Assembly: GCA_024138025.1 (NCBI GenBank)
Contig: JAMXBD010002763.1
Span: forward strand, 101,430-165,429
Source: Combretum micranthum
Lineage: Eukaryota > Streptophyta > Magnoliopsida > Myrtales > Combretaceae
Length of the DNA: 64,000 nt
Direction: 5' to 3'
Position 1 is the stretch's first letter. Every line of letters begins with the position of its first letter. The notes below the pieces were generated by a model. The model was given only the letters and a program-made list of their open reading frames with translations, ran no database searches and was not told the origin of the DNA. Positions 33,117-45,889 of this stretch are shown here, one piece after another. Position numbers and translations under genes: made by a program.

Positions 33117-33796
33117 TGTAAACCCCGATTTTTCAGGTAGCCAAGAAAGCCCTAGAACCGGAAACCAAAACCCTAAACCGGAATAGCTCAAGCCTGGAGT
33201 GAGAACTAGGAACCCTAATTCCGGCTTTTCCTCGGTTTCCAATTAATAAACTTTTCTAAGAAAATTTACTTTTGATTATAATTCTTGAATATATTTCAAA
33301 CTAAGAAAATATTTGATTTTAAGAAAATTTCGATTCCGGGTCATCCCGAGACCCATTATAGAAAAACGTGCCCCGGAACTAGAATTTCAAAAATATTCTT
33401 ATGAGTACTCATTTGAACCGAAATAAAATAAGGATTTCAAAAATATATTTTTCATAATTTTCCGGTTTATGAAAAATACATTATAGCCTTTTTATTCGTA
33501 TTTCATTACTACCGGAAATTAAATTGTCTTGTCAACTATTCATTACTATTCATAAAGTACCACCTACACTACCTAGTCTACCTATTAGCCTACCCTACAA
33601 ATCTAACTCTTAACATCAATCACATCTCCTCCATTCTTCCATGCTTTAGTCCTTTCAACTTCACTTTAATTTTGACACTTGATATAAATCAAATCAAGGC
33701 AAATCAAATGAAACAAACAAGTCTTTCCCCCCTTCCCCCCCCCCCCCATGCTCCTTTTGATTTTTTTTCTCATCCATTTAACCTAATTACACTTCC

Positions 33797-33804
33797 TATA
33801 TAAG
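33797..33804 (+). promoter_or_regulatory. TATA box of D1 (TATATAAG)
   Basis: It is followed within 30 nt by CT repeats and an AUG-free leader. Identical box in D2 at 41022-41029. Confidence 0.75.
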
Positions 33805-35431
33805 CCATCTTTACTCTCTCTCTTCCCATTCTTTCACTTCTCAAAAATTTCAAAGTGCAAAAGCTCTCTTCCTCTCCTTATTTTCCCCTTTGGCCGAAAC
33901 TTTGGAGCCCCCACACACACTCACAACTTCTCATTTTTCTCTTCTATCTTCCATCCACTTCAAGTAAGTTATGCTACTACTTCCAACTCATAAAACTTGT
34001 TATGGCTAAGTGATTTTTGGTATCTCAACTCCATGTTCCCATGATCTTTAGTAGGAACAATGAGATATCAAACAAAAATCCCGAACCATTACAAGTAGAT
34101 CTATCTTTTAAAGGAGTTTCTATACCAAAAGCTTTACTTTTATCCATCAAAAAGTCTTTTAAACAAAGGATCTTTTATAAAAATATGGTTTTTATGTTTT
34201 TAAAACTCATTTAAGCTTTTGATAAAGTAGATCCATCATCTTGTTACTCATGAGCATGTAGGCATTTATAGTTTCATTATTATTTTGTTCATATGTGCAT
34301 AAATAGTCTTTAACACTTTTGTCTTTAGTAAATGACTTTCTAGTGTATAGATCTATATATATATGGGTCCATGAAGTCAAAAAGAAAAGTACTTTACAAG
34401 AAAAAGACTTTTGAAAATTCGGATGACTTTGAAAACCAAGGTCAAAAACACTTTTAACAACTTCTAAACTTATATTTTATAAGAGAAATAAAGCCTATGG
34501 GTAATAGATAATGTTTAGTAGTATTTTTCATGAGTCTAAAGGAGTTTTTACTAAAGAAAATGTTGAAAACAAGAAATGAAGTCCATAGGAGTTTTGAGTT
34601 AAAAGTTATGAAAACCAAATTCGTAATAATGGATGTAGGGTTAGAAAACACTATTTTTCCAACTTCAAAAATGATATTTTCTTAAATAAATGAAGTCCTT
34701 AGGATATAGGTATAATAGATACTTAAAGTTTCAAGTATAAAATATATTTTTCCTAAAGGAATCAACTTGAAAATGACTTTGTAAATTCGGATTTTTGGAA
34801 ACCCCATAGTAAAAGACCCACTTAAAAGTTTGTAAATGTAGATTTTATTAAAGAAATAAAGGCCTTAGGATATAACTAATATAAGGACAAAATTTCTTTA
34901 AATAAAGTAGAGTTTTTCCAAAGGAAATCCATGTAAAATGTAGATGTGGTCAAATGTAGTAAACTCATTACTAAATATTGAGAGGAAATGGTTTCTAAGG
35001 AAAGTTTGTTTTCTAAAAATCGTTAAATCTAAAAGTTATAAAACATAGACTCTTAAGGTTCACATCATGACATTCATGATAGGGAAAATCATTACCATTG
35101 CATTTAGCATCATATTACACTTAGGAATCTCAAATGCATTCATGAAACCGCATTTTTGGAATTGACAAACCCGCTGTACAGATCTGATCCCTCAATTCCG
35201 AGGCTTAGATATTTTCAAAACTTGATTTAAACTTCATATTTGGAAAGCTCTTCCGAAGTAGATAGGAATCGGTATATAATTTGCGAAATTCCGACTTAAA
35301 ACGACCAAGTTATGGCCATTTTAAAACGGAACTTCGGAAATGACGCGAATTCCGATTTCACTAAGTTTCCTTAGAGTTTTAGTGTCCTAAGTTGATAGAA
35401 TACTTATTAGGGTAATTTCTTATATGAATAG

Positions 35432-35501
35432 GTGAACCCGTGGACGGTGACGAGTTACCTCCGGATTATTACTACTAGAAGACCGGAGTACCGATGGCGG
35501 A
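35432..35501 (+). other. Exon-like block of D1 (70 nt)
   Basis: Frame EPVDGDELPPDYYY then TAG at 35476-35478, flanked by ATAG acceptor and GTGAGT donor. Confidence 0.7.
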
Positions 35502-35807
35502 GTGAGTTTTTCTTCCCAATTCATTTATTGTATGTGCTTGTAAAGTAGTGCACTAGAATGTAGGTCAATTGAATGGAATATGAATAATGGGGATTATTGG
35601 GAAATTATATGATTGTTGATGATATGAGAAACAAATTAAGAATATCGAAACCGGGTGATAAACTTTGATTGTATAGTTAGCTATGATGGATTGTCTGATA
35701 AATTGATTGATCGCCTAAGTAAATTGGCTTAATCAACTACTTGAGTAAATGATAAATTGACATGTGCATATCACAAGGGGATGGAGCATGAGCATTTGTA
35801 GGTTAGT

Positions 35808-35940
35808 CGTGAACCATAAACGACATCGAATAATCGTAGGTTAGTCGTGAACCATAAACGACATCGAATAATCGTAGGTTAGTCGTGAACCATAAACGAC
35901 ATCGAATAATCGTAGGTTAGCCGTGAGCCATAAACGGGAT
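35808..35940 (+). repeat. 38-bp minisatellite in D1 intron-like region
   Basis: Three near-identical 38-bp units (GTAGGTTAGTCGTGAACC core, then ATAAACGACATCGAATAATC) and one diverged unit. Related arrays sit at the same place in A1, A2, A3, A4 and D2 with two to five units. Confidence 0.92.
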
Positions 35941-36539
35941 ATTGTCGTACCGCAGGATTCGTTAATCTGCTAACCCGGGATGGAGGGCGCAATTCCATCC
36001 ACATATGATTTCCGGTTGGTCATATGTATGTTGAACTCATGTGTTTGATGCATACACTTGCTTGATTAATAACTTGGTTGAATTGTTGTGATATAAATGT
36101 TTTTGTGGGAGATTACACTCACTAAGCTAGTTAGCTTACATCCCTACAGACCATTCCTTTTGCAGCTTACGCATTTATGGCTTAGGCGAAGAGACCCGGC
36201 TGAACAGGTACCGAAGCTAGGAGTTTTCCCTAGAAGTTATAATTTTTGTATTAGACTTCCATAGAAAACTTCTAAGACTTGGATGACTGTAATGGACCGC
36301 TAAATATTCTTTTGCGGGGGAATGCCCCTTAGAATTATGTAATATTTATTTATGTTCATGAATTATATCCTATTGCCCATGCATGCCAAATTAAGCTTTT
36401 ATCTCCATTCGGACTTGTACTCTATTGTGTAAAGGTACGCCTTACATCTATGAGACTCCGAAAGACTAAGGTGGTAATTCGGGAATCTTATATGGCATGT
36501 GGCGACTGTTACGTTTAGGGTACCCTATGGGGCGTGACA

Positions 36540-36544
36540 ATAAT
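36540..36544. repeat. Right TSD of D1 (ATAAT)
   Basis: It matches 33112-33116. Confidence 0.96.
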
Positions 36545-36768
36545 ACTTATAAATAGAATATTGAATTACTATGAGTGCCCAAATGTCTATTTTAATATTT
36601 GATATAATTCCTATTGTTTGTATTGGTTTCCTAAGTGTTGGTTCTATAGAAAAAGGATATTTATTATTTAATATTTAGTTTCATCTAATTTCTTTTGATT
36701 TAAATATCATTCATTCTTATATCTAAGATAAGCTAAATTAAATTTTTCTATTAGTTTTCTAGTCAAGT
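36545..36768 (-). mobile_element. E 5' LTR, middle fragment
   Basis: This AT-rich piece of E's LTR lies between D1 and F. It contains no ORF and no match to the other LTR types. Confidence 0.65.
36764..36768. repeat. Left TSD of F (CAAGT)
   Basis: It matches 62925-62929 and ties the two ends of F together. Confidence 0.88.
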
Positions 36769-37892
36769 TGTCATGCCCCGAAGGGTATCCTAAACGTGGT
36801 AATCCGCCACATATAATATCAAGACTTAAGAATGACTACCTTAGTCATGCGAAAGTCTCGGTATTAATATAAGACGTCAAACACGGTAATAGGAAACACT
36901 TTGGGAAGTGTGGTCTAAAGCAAGTAATACGAACATACAAGAATCTAAAAAAAATAGATCATACTATTAACAATTAAAGGTCTAGTACATGATTCTTAGA
37001 GGTATATACCCCTGCTAAATTCTAAGGATCGAAATAACTAATAGTCTTTACAAAATTTAAATACTACATCAAAAGATTTTGAAGGAATTATAGTTTAACC
37101 CTTTAAGTAGATTTCCTTCAGAAGCTTCCAAAAGAAAACTTACGTGGATAAGTGGAGACCTCGGGTACAAAAACAGGTGTTCTTGTGAATGTAAATATCT
37201 ATAGGTGCGTAAGCTTATAGGCTTAGTGATATAATCCTAGTATTTATACTTGAAACAAAATATCAAGCAAGTTTATTAAACAAGCAAATGGGATGCAATA
37301 AGCACGTGAGCATACAAGACATGATTTTTCGGGAATCATATGTTGAATGAATTACGCCCTTCATTCGAGATTAGTACTCCAGCCCATTACAGCCACTAAT
37401 TTTTAAAACCATTTTTATAGATCTTACCGAATTTATTATTCGTCATAAAAAAAACATGCAGTATTCGGCTTCTACTAGCCATCAATTTATGTAGTTTTTA
37501 CCGGCTCCTACTAGCCATCGATTTATGTAGTTTTACCGGCTCCTACTCGCCTCATACATAAAATATCGGTATATACCTACCACCACTATCATATACTTGT
37601 CCCACCAATTGTGTAATAGCGAATGCAATGTAACTCAACATATGAAGTGCATGTATCACTTTATTTTGAGAGCCTAGTCATTATATTTCAATTTCTTACA
37701 AGTGATCAACCAATTTCAAACACTTCAACGTACTAATAAACATATAAATCATAAGCATTCGTGCCTCGATATACTTAACTTTCTTTCAACATGTTATCAA
37801 CACACCATCTTCAATTTTATCTTTCCTTAAGTCTAGTGCAACTAAATTTACAAGCACAAACTAAGCATGAAAAATAAGGGAAGTAGACTCAC

Positions 37893-37959
37893 TCGGCCAT
37901 CACGATACTCCCTCAGTCGAAGTAGTCCTCGGGGTAATATACATCCTCCTCCTTGGTTC
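37893..37959 (-). other. Exon-like block of F (67 nt)
   Basis: Minus strand: CCTTTGTTTAG acceptor, frame TKEEDVYYPEDYFD then TGA (37913-37915), then GGCCGA|GTGAGT. Note the third stop codon type at the shared position. Confidence 0.68.
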
Positions 37960-38317
37960 CTAAACAAAGGAAATGTAAACCACCAAATTTTTTTAGAATA
38001 GTTTTGGAATATTGAATCGAAACCCTAAAGACTGACCCCAGTTGAAATCGAACCTTAAGCAATTTCGATCATGGGATTTCATAAAGCGAATCTCCAAAAA
38101 AAAAATAGAAAATTCAATAAATGTTTGATTCAAAAATCCCAGCATGAGAAGGTCCATCTATCCGATCCATAATATAAAACCCTCAATTTCTAGGTTAAAG
38201 TTAGATTAAATTCTAACTCTAGTCAAACCAGAGTTTCAAAAGTCAAACAAAGATTAAGACAATCCAACAGTTTCAACTCCAACAAACCCACGCTCTCAAA
38301 CCCTAGAAAACGGAATT

Positions 38318-38322
38318 GAGTT
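38318..38322. repeat. Left TSD of A4 (GAGTT)
   Basis: It matches 45326-45330. Confidence 0.96.
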
Positions 38323-39006
38323 TGTAAACCCCGGTATTCTCAGTAGTTAAGAAAACCCCGGGAGTTGAAAAGCGAAACCCTAATCCGGTCCAGTTTAAGT
38401 CTAGTGAGAAAGCTTTAGGAACCCTAAATCCGGCTTTCCTTCGTTTCATAATAAAAGAAGTTTTATAAAGTAAATGAATATGAAAATTGTTCTAAAGTAT
38501 ATTTTAGACCTTGAAATTTTAAATTCGGGAATTTTTCAATTCCGGGCCTTCCCGAGCTCAATTATTACGGAAAAGCGTGCCCCAGGACCACGAACTCAGA
38601 AAAATGTTCCGGAATATTCATTAAACCATAATTTTATAAGGATTTCAAAAAATCAATATTATAATTTTCCGATTATAAAATTACAGTTATAGCCTTTTTC
38701 CTGTGTTTTCATTACAACCGGTAAAGTAGATGCTTGTCTACTATTCACAAGTACAACCTACACTACACACTACCCATACCCTATTCTTACATTCTTACAA
38801 CTACTCATTACAATATTTCTTTTCCAAGAAATTTTGTTTCCTAAATAATTTACATTTATTACATTTTAATTACATAAATTACAAATTTATCAAAAATTCA
38901 AATCCTCCCTCTCTCACATCTCTCTTGGCCGATGCCCCCTCCCCCTTTTCCCCTCTCATTTGTTTTATTTTTGATATTTTTATTCAATTAAAAACCCTAA
39001 TCTATT

Positions 39007-39014
39007 CATATAAG
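39007..39014 (+). promoter_or_regulatory. TATA box of A4 (CATATAAG)
   Basis: It is followed by a CT-rich leader, as in A3 and D1. Confidence 0.6.
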
Positions 39015-40308
39015 CTCCTTTTTCTCTCTCTCTCCTCATTTTCACTCTTACAAAAAAATTACAAAGGTTGAAACCCTCTCCTCCTCCTCTAAGCCTTGTC
39101 GTTGACACACACACACACACATGCACACTTTCACAAGTTTGTTTCATCTTCTTTTCTTCTTTAAATCTCCAATTAAAGTATGATTCTAAGCTTTGTTCTT
39201 CCTAAATCTTGTAATGGCAAAGCTATTTTTGTGTGTTTTCCACATTTAATCCCAATGATCATATGCTAGGGACATGAAAACACTTATACAAGAATATCAA
39301 GCCATCACAAGAAGTGGATCTAGAGTTTAAAAGAGTTTTTGATGAGATAATGTGATGTTCATGCATGTAAAGTAGGAATCTTGCATAGATATTTATGTTC
39401 ATGCCATGAAACTCATGATTCATGCATTATATTTGGTAGATCTAGTGTTTAGACATTCATATCTTCATCTACATTTATGTTCATATGGTTATTTTGATTT
39501 TCATGCATTGATGATCATAAAATGTAGCCTTGCCTATGTATAGATATGTTAGATGGTAGATCTTCATGTATAGAAGACAAGAAATTTGAAAAAGAAAATA
39601 TTTTGTTAGAAATGCTTAGTTGGAAATTCGGATGATTTTGGAACCCTACTTTAAAAACTCCCTAAACCACTTTAAAACTCATATTTTTCATAAAAAAATG
39701 GAAGGTGTATGTAATAGATGCCCTTAAGGAATGATTTTCATAAGTTTAGATGAGTTTAGGCATGAGAAAAATGTAAAACAAGTAGTGGAGTTGAATGAAA
39801 AATATTAATATAGTGATTAGTAGTCAAATTTGTATTTTAGGATGATGCCTACATAAACACTTAGTATCCAAGCTTAGATGGCATGTTTTATGAGTCAAAT
39901 GGAATCCTTAGACAATAATATAATGAAGCTTCAATTTTTTATGCATTAAACAAGTTTTCTCATAAAGAAAATGCAAGAAAAGGGAAATTTCCAAAATTCG
40001 GATTTTTGTGAAAAGCTTGTTTGAAAACATATTTGTCAAATGAAAAATGTGAATTTCTATGCATAAATGAAGTTCATGACTAGTATAGATATTGAGAACT
40101 CATTTTTATTTAGATAACAAGTAAATTCCAAGAATAAAATCATAAAAACCCTAAGGAATGTAAAGTTGGAAAGAATAGCTTTAGGAGTGACCATCATGGA
40201 GTTCTTAATAATTAGAAGTTCATAAGAGTTCATAATCAAAGATCATCAAAACCATGCATATATTGAGCTCATTACATGATATTCATATTAGGAATTCATT
40301 CATATACC

Positions 40309-40313
40309 ATCTA
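40309..40313. repeat. Left TSD of D2 (ATCTA)
   Basis: It matches 43830-43834. Confidence 0.96.
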
Positions 40314-41021
40314 TGTAAACCCGGCTTTTCAAGTAGCCAAGATAACCCTAGAACCGAAACTAAAACCCTAAACCGGAATAGCTCAAGTCTAGAGTGAGAA
40401 CTAGGAATCCTAATTCCGGCTTTTCCTCGGTTTCCAATTAAGAAACTTTTATAAGAAAATTTAATTTTGAATATAGTTCTTGATTATATTTCAAACCAAG
40501 AAAATATCAGATTTTTAGAAAATTTCAATTCCGGGTCATCCCGAGACCCATTATAGAAAAACGTGCCCCGGAACTAGAATTTCAAAAATTTACTTATGAG
40601 TACTCATTTGAATCGAAATAAAATAAGGATTTCAAAAATATATTTTTCATAATTTTCCGGCTTATGAAAAATACAGTTATAGCCTTTTTATTCGTATTTC
40701 CTTACTACCGGAAATTAAATTGTCTTGTCTACTATTCCTCACTATTCACAAATACCACCTATACTACCTATTTGTACACTCTATATTTCAACTCTTACCA
40801 TCACTCAATCATCTCCCTTCTAAATAACTTTTTGTCTCTTAAAAATCAAGACAATTTATGACAAATGGTACACAATTAAAATCAAAGGCAAATCCCCACC
40901 AACCCACCCACCCACCCCCCCCCTCTGGATAAATAGTGGCCGGCGTGATGGCTCCCCACACAAGCTCCAATTTGCAATTTTTTAAAGTTATTTTATCCCA
41001 TTTTAACCTAATTCCATTTTA

Positions 41022-41029
41022 TATATAAG
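41022..41029 (+). promoter_or_regulatory. TATA box of D2 (TATATAAG)
   Basis: Same box, spacing and CT-rich downstream sequence as D1. Confidence 0.75.
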
Positions 41030-41134
41030 CTACGTTTTCTCTCTCTCTCTTCATTCTTTTACTTTTCAAGTTTTACAAAGTGAAAAGCTCTCAAAATCCT
41101 TCCCCATTTCCCTCCTTTGCTGTGAGCTAAAGTT

Positions 41135-41135
<1 letters not shown>

Positions 41136-41201
<66 letters not shown>
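41136..41201. repeat. C37 homopolymer followed by an (AC)n repeat
   Basis: It lies in the D2 leader; D1 has only a short AC stretch at the same place, so this is a recent expansion. The true length may be uncertain. Confidence 0.9.
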
Positions 41202-41203
<2 letters not shown>

Positions 41204-42718
41204 ACTTCCATTTCCTCTTTTCATCTTCTATTTTTCTTCAAGTAAGTGAACTTTTACTCCTTCCACTCATAGATCTTTGTTATGGCTAAGTGATTCTTGA
41301 ATATTTCCAACCAAAGGACCCCATGAGCTCTTGCTAGGGACAAGGAAATATCACAACAAGAATACCGAACCATTACAAAGTAGATCTAACTTTTAAAGGA
41401 GCTTTCATGCCAAAAGCTTTATGTTTCTCCATCAAAAAGTGTTTTGAACAAAAGACCTTTTATAAAAATGTAGTTTTTATGTTTTCAAAACTCATTTAAG
41501 CATTTGATATAGTAGATCTATCATTTTACTACTCATATTCATGTAGGCATTTAAGATCTCATCATTATTTTGTGTTTATGTGCATTAATAGCCTTTAATG
41601 CTTTTGTCCTTAGTAAATAACCTTCCTAGTATATAGATCTATAGGTAAATGAGTCCATAAAGTCAAAAAGGAAAGCACTTTGCAAGAAGTGAACTTATGT
41701 AAATTCGCATGACTTTAGAACCCTAGGTTAAAAACACTTTTATCAACTTCTAAACATATATTTTACAAGAGAAATGGAGCCTATAGGTAATAGATAATGT
41801 TTGGTAATATCTTTCATGAGTCTAAATGAGTTTTACTAAAAAAAAAATTGAAAACAAGAGATGAAGTCTAACAAAAGTTTGGAGTTAAAAGTCTTGAAAA
41901 CCAAATTCGTAATAATGGATAGATGGCTAGAAAACACTATTTTTCCAACTTCAAAAATGGTATTTTCTTAAATAAATAAAGTCCTTAAGGTATAGGTAAA
42001 ATAAATACTCAAAGTTCTAAGTATAAAATGCATTTTTCTTAAAAGAATCAACTTGGAAAATGAAGTTTTCTAAATTCGGATTTTTGGGACTACCCTAGTA
42101 TAAACCCACTTAAAAGTTTACAAATGAAGGTTTTATTAAAGAAATAAAGGCCTTAGGATATAACTAATATAAGGGTCAAAATTTCTTTAAACAAAATGAA
42201 GTTTTTCTAAAGAAAATCCTTATAACAAGTAAGTATGACCAAGTGTAGTAAACTTACTTGTCAAACAAGAGTATGAAATGATTTTCTAGGAAAAAGTTTA
42301 GTTAAATTCCTTAAGTCTAAAAATCTATAAGACCTTAGATACCCAAGAGTTCATATCATGACATTCATAAGGGAAACTCATTTCCATGGCATTTAGTTTC
42401 ATTTTGCACTTAGGAATCTCAAGTGCATTCATGAAAACCGCATTTTCGGAATCAATATAGCCGTTGTACAGATCTGATCCCTCAATTCCGAGGCTTAGAT
42501 ATTTCAAAACTTGATTTAAACTTCATATTTAGAAAGCTCTTCCGAAGTAGATAGAAATCGATATAAAATTTGCGAAATTCCGACTTAAAACGACCAAGTT
42601 ATGGCCATTTTAAATCGGGACTTCGAAAATGACGCGATTTCGATTTCACTAAGTTTTCTTAGAGTTTTAGTTTCCTAAGATGGTAGAATACTTATTAGGG
42701 TATTTCTTATATGAATAG

Positions 42719-42788
42719 GTGAACCCGTGGACGTTGACTCTTTGCCTCCGAATTATTATTACTAGAAGAAAGGCGAACCAATGGCGGA
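42719..42788 (+). other. Exon-like block of D2
   Basis: Frame EPVDVDSLPPNYYY then TAG at 42763-42765. The donor has mutated from GTGAGT to ATGAGT, so this copy could no longer be spliced there. Confidence 0.62.
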
Positions 42789-43829
42789 ATGAGTTTTTCT
42801 TCCCGATTCATTTATTGTATGTGCTTGTAAAGTAGTGCACTAGAATGTAGGCCAAATGAATGGAATATGAATGATGGGGAATAATGGGAAATTATATGTT
42901 GATGATGATGTGAGAACTCAAATTAAGAATATCGAAACTGGGTGATAAATTTTGGTTGTGTACTTAGCTACGATGGATTGTTTGAGAAATTGTTTGATCG
43001 CCTAAGTAAAATGGCTTGATCAACTACTCGAACTAATGCCAAATTTGACATATGCATATCACAAGGGGAAGGAGCATTAGCATTTGTAGGTTAATCGTGA
43101 TCCATAAACGATATCAAATAATCGTAGGTTAATCGTGATCCACAAATGATATCGAATAATCATAGGTTAATCGTGATCCACAAATGATATCGAATAATCG
43201 TAAGTTAACCATGAACCAAAAACGGCATATTGATAGTACCGCAGTAGTCGTTAATCTGCTAACCCGGATGGAGGGTGCAATTCCATCCACATATGATTTC
43301 CAGTTGGTCATGTATGTTGAACTCACGTGTTTGATGCATACACTTGCTTGATTAATAACTTGCTTGAATTGTTGTGACATGAATGTTATTGTGGAAGGTT
43401 ACACTCACTAAGCTAGTTAGCTTACGTCCCTATAGTCCATTCCTTTTGCAGCTATCCCATTATATGGCTTAGGCGACGTGACCCGGCTGAACAGGTACAG
43501 AAGCTAGAGTTTTCCCAGAAGTTGGAATTTATGTATTAGACTTCCATAAGGAACTTCTAAGACTTGGATGACTGTATAAGACCGTTAATTATTCTTTTGC
43601 GGGGGAATGCCCCTTAGAATTTGTAATATTTATTTATGTTTCATGAATTATATCCTACTGCTAATGCATGCCAAATTAAGCTTTTATCTCCATTTGGACT
43701 TGTACTCTATTGTTGTAAAGGTACGCCTTACATCTATATAAGGCTCTCGAAAGACTAAGGCGGTGATTCGAGAATCTTATATGGTATGTGGCAGACTGTT
43801 ACATTTAGGGTACCCTATGAGGCGTGACA

Positions 43830-43834
43830 ATCTA
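43830..43834. repeat. Right TSD of D2 (ATCTA)
   Basis: It matches 40309-40313. Confidence 0.96.
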
Positions 43835-44164
43835 TACATGAATCATGAATCATCAACTAGGAACATTTTTATCAAATGCGAAACAATTTTTCGGAATCGG
43901 AAAAGTTACAGAACAGATCTGATCCCACTGTTCTGTGACCTTAATATTTTCAAAACTTGAAAATAATACTAGAAATAGATAGATCTTTCGAAGTAGATAG
44001 AGATCGATATAAAATTTGCGAAATTCCGAGTTAAAATGACCAAGTTATGGCCGTTTTAAGTTGGAGCTTTCGCAAATAGGGAGAATTTCGATTTTGTGTA
44101 GCTTAGATACATAGCTTGAATTAGTTTAGTGATGAGATTTTATTAGGTTGTTCTTAATTGGTAG

Positions 44165-44235
44165 GTGATCCCGAGCAAGACGAGTACATTACCACCACCT
44201 ACTACTATTACTAAAAGACCGCGAACCATGGCCGA
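44165..44235 (+). other. Exon-like block of A4 (71 nt)
   Basis: Frame DPEQDEYITTTYYYY then TAA at 44212-44214, with GTGAGT donor after. The centre of the tail has diverged but the Tyr run and stop position remain. Confidence 0.62.
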
Positions 44236-45325
44236 GTGAGTACTACTACTCCACTCTCAATTGTTGCTTGTGATTGTATTGATAGTGGCATTAGTTGTTT
44301 AGGCAAAAGATAAAACTTGATATGCATGATGGGGTATATGGGAATTATATACTTGTCTGCTATTGATATGTGAAGTTGAACTTAAGAATATCGAAACTGG
44401 GTGTTAAGCTGCTGCTTGTTTAGTTAGAGTTTACATTGATTGTCTGTGACTAATTTGTTGACACCTAAAAGAATTGGAATAATCCATATATTGACCTTAA
44501 TTATAATTGGACTCATGCATATCACATAGGATGGAGCATTAGCATTTGTTGTTTTTTCGTGACCCATAAAACGAATATGTTGGTTAATCGTGATCCATAA
44601 AACGTATGTGGTAATCGTGATCCATAAAACGAATATGTTGGTTAATCGTGATCCATAAAATGAAATGTTGGTTAATCGTGATCCATAAAACGAATTATTA
44701 TTCAGTTGACCGTGAGCTTAAACGGCAATCGTACCGCAGATTCGTTAATTGCTAACCCGGGGTGGGAGGGGCGCAGTCCATCCACATATGATTTTCGGCT
44801 GTCATATGTTTGTTGAACTCATTTGTCTGATGCATACCATTTGCTTGAATAATCACTTGTTTGAATGAATTGTCTTAATTGTGATATGGAAGCTCTTACT
44901 CACTAAGCTAGTTAGCTTACGCCCCATAGTTTTTATTTGTTGCAGCACGAGTTCATTTGGCTTAGGCCGAGGCAAGCCACAGCTCAGGTACCGAAGATAG
45001 GAGTTTCCCTTAGAAGTTTACTTCGATTTGTTTAGACTTCCGTTGGAAACTAAAAGACTATGGATGACTGTAATGGACTTGATATTATTTTGCGGGGAAT
45101 ACCCTTAGACTTTTGTAATGTATATATATATATGTGTTTTTGTTTATTATCTATGGCTAGTGAATGCACATTAAACTTCTTAACTCCATTGATTGAGTAT
45201 TCTATTGTCGTAAAGGGACGCTTTACATCTATACAAGACTCCCGAAGGGCTCGGATAGGGATTTCAAGAGTCTTATATAGTATGTGGCGGGCTGTTACGT
45301 TTAGGATATCCTATGGGGCGTGACA

Positions 45326-45330
45326 GAGTT
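45326..45330. repeat. Right TSD of A4 (GAGTT)
   Basis: It matches 38318-38322; type C sequence of H resumes. Confidence 0.96.
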
Positions 45331-45881
45331 AATGGCTTGTAAGAGTTCGTAATAATATAAGGAAGTGTAAAAATATCATATTCGTAATTTTCTAAAGTCT
45401 TTCGGATCCGAACGAGATCAGTTTTCAAAAACCGTACCCCGGTGTACCGATAGTGAAAATATTCCAACAATACTATTAGACTCGTAAAAATATAAGAATT
45501 TTAAAAATATCAGTTTCACAATTTTTCGCTAACTAAAAATATCAAATATAGCTCATTTATGCGTATTTTTATTACTACTAGTATTTATTTATCTAGTTTA
45601 CTATTATTACTATTCCTACTATTCATTACTATTTCATTATCTCTACTTTTTCTTACACCTATTTCTTACTATCTATACACCTATTTCTTACACTTTTACA
45701 TTTTCAACACAACTTTATTCACATCAAACCTTATACATTAATACTTTCCTTTACAAAAATTACAAAACAAACAAAATATCCTCTCTCTCTCTTCTTTAAT
45801 GCTACCAGCCTCCCTCTCTCTTTCTCAATATTATTTCTTTTTCAATTTATTTTATTACATCTAATTTCCACTCCAAAATTC

Positions 45882-45889
45882 TATAAATA
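45882..45889 (+). promoter_or_regulatory. TATA box of H (TATAAATA)
   Basis: It is followed by CCCC and an AUG-free leader of about 180 nt up to TTAG|GTAAAA. The same box is found in C3 at 63793-63800. Confidence 0.78.

Larger units (their letters stand above)
33117..36539 (+). mobile_element. D1: type D solo LTR (3423 bp)
   Basis: It runs TGTAAACCCCGATTTTTC to GGGGCGTGACA, with perfect TSD ATAAT (33112-33116, 36540-36544). TATATAAG at 33797-33804, AUG-free leader, donor-like AAGTAAGT at 33964, palindrome 35278-35340, acceptor 35430-35431, exon-like block, donor at 35502, a 38-bp minisatellite (about 35808-35940), acceptor TTTTGCAG at 36164-36165. Confidence 0.97.
40314..43829 (+). mobile_element. 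D2: type D solo LTR (3516 bp)
   Basis: It runs TGTAAACCCGGC to GAGGCGTGACA, with perfect TSD ATCTA (40309-40313, 43830-43834). TATA at 41022-41029, palindrome 42568-42630, four minisatellite units (about 43087-43225), acceptor 43450-43451. A C37 run and an AC repeat stand in its leader. It is the deepest insertion of this lineage. Confidence 0.97.
38323..45325 (+). mobile_element. A4: type A solo LTR (pieces 38323-40313 and 43835-45325)
   Basis: It runs TGTAAACCCCGG to GGGGCGTGACA, with perfect TSD GAGTT (38318-38322, 45326-45330). Its own length is about 3.48 kb. CATATAAG is at 39007-39014, the donor-like site near 39179, palindrome 44014-44077, exon-like block 44165-44235, five minisatellite units (about 44545-44700), acceptor TTTGTTGCAG at 44944-44945. 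D2 sits in its first intron-like region. Confidence 0.97.

Noticed and set aside
35808..35940. CRISPR-like regular repeats
   Set aside because: The units are contiguous 38-bp tandem copies without unique spacers, inside a plant LTR; this is a minisatellite.
37974..38322. Reading 37974-38322 as part of F
   Set aside because: Its orientation is opposite. It starts with TGTAAACC and is preceded by GGAAA, pairing with AGAAA at 56813, so it is the start of H.
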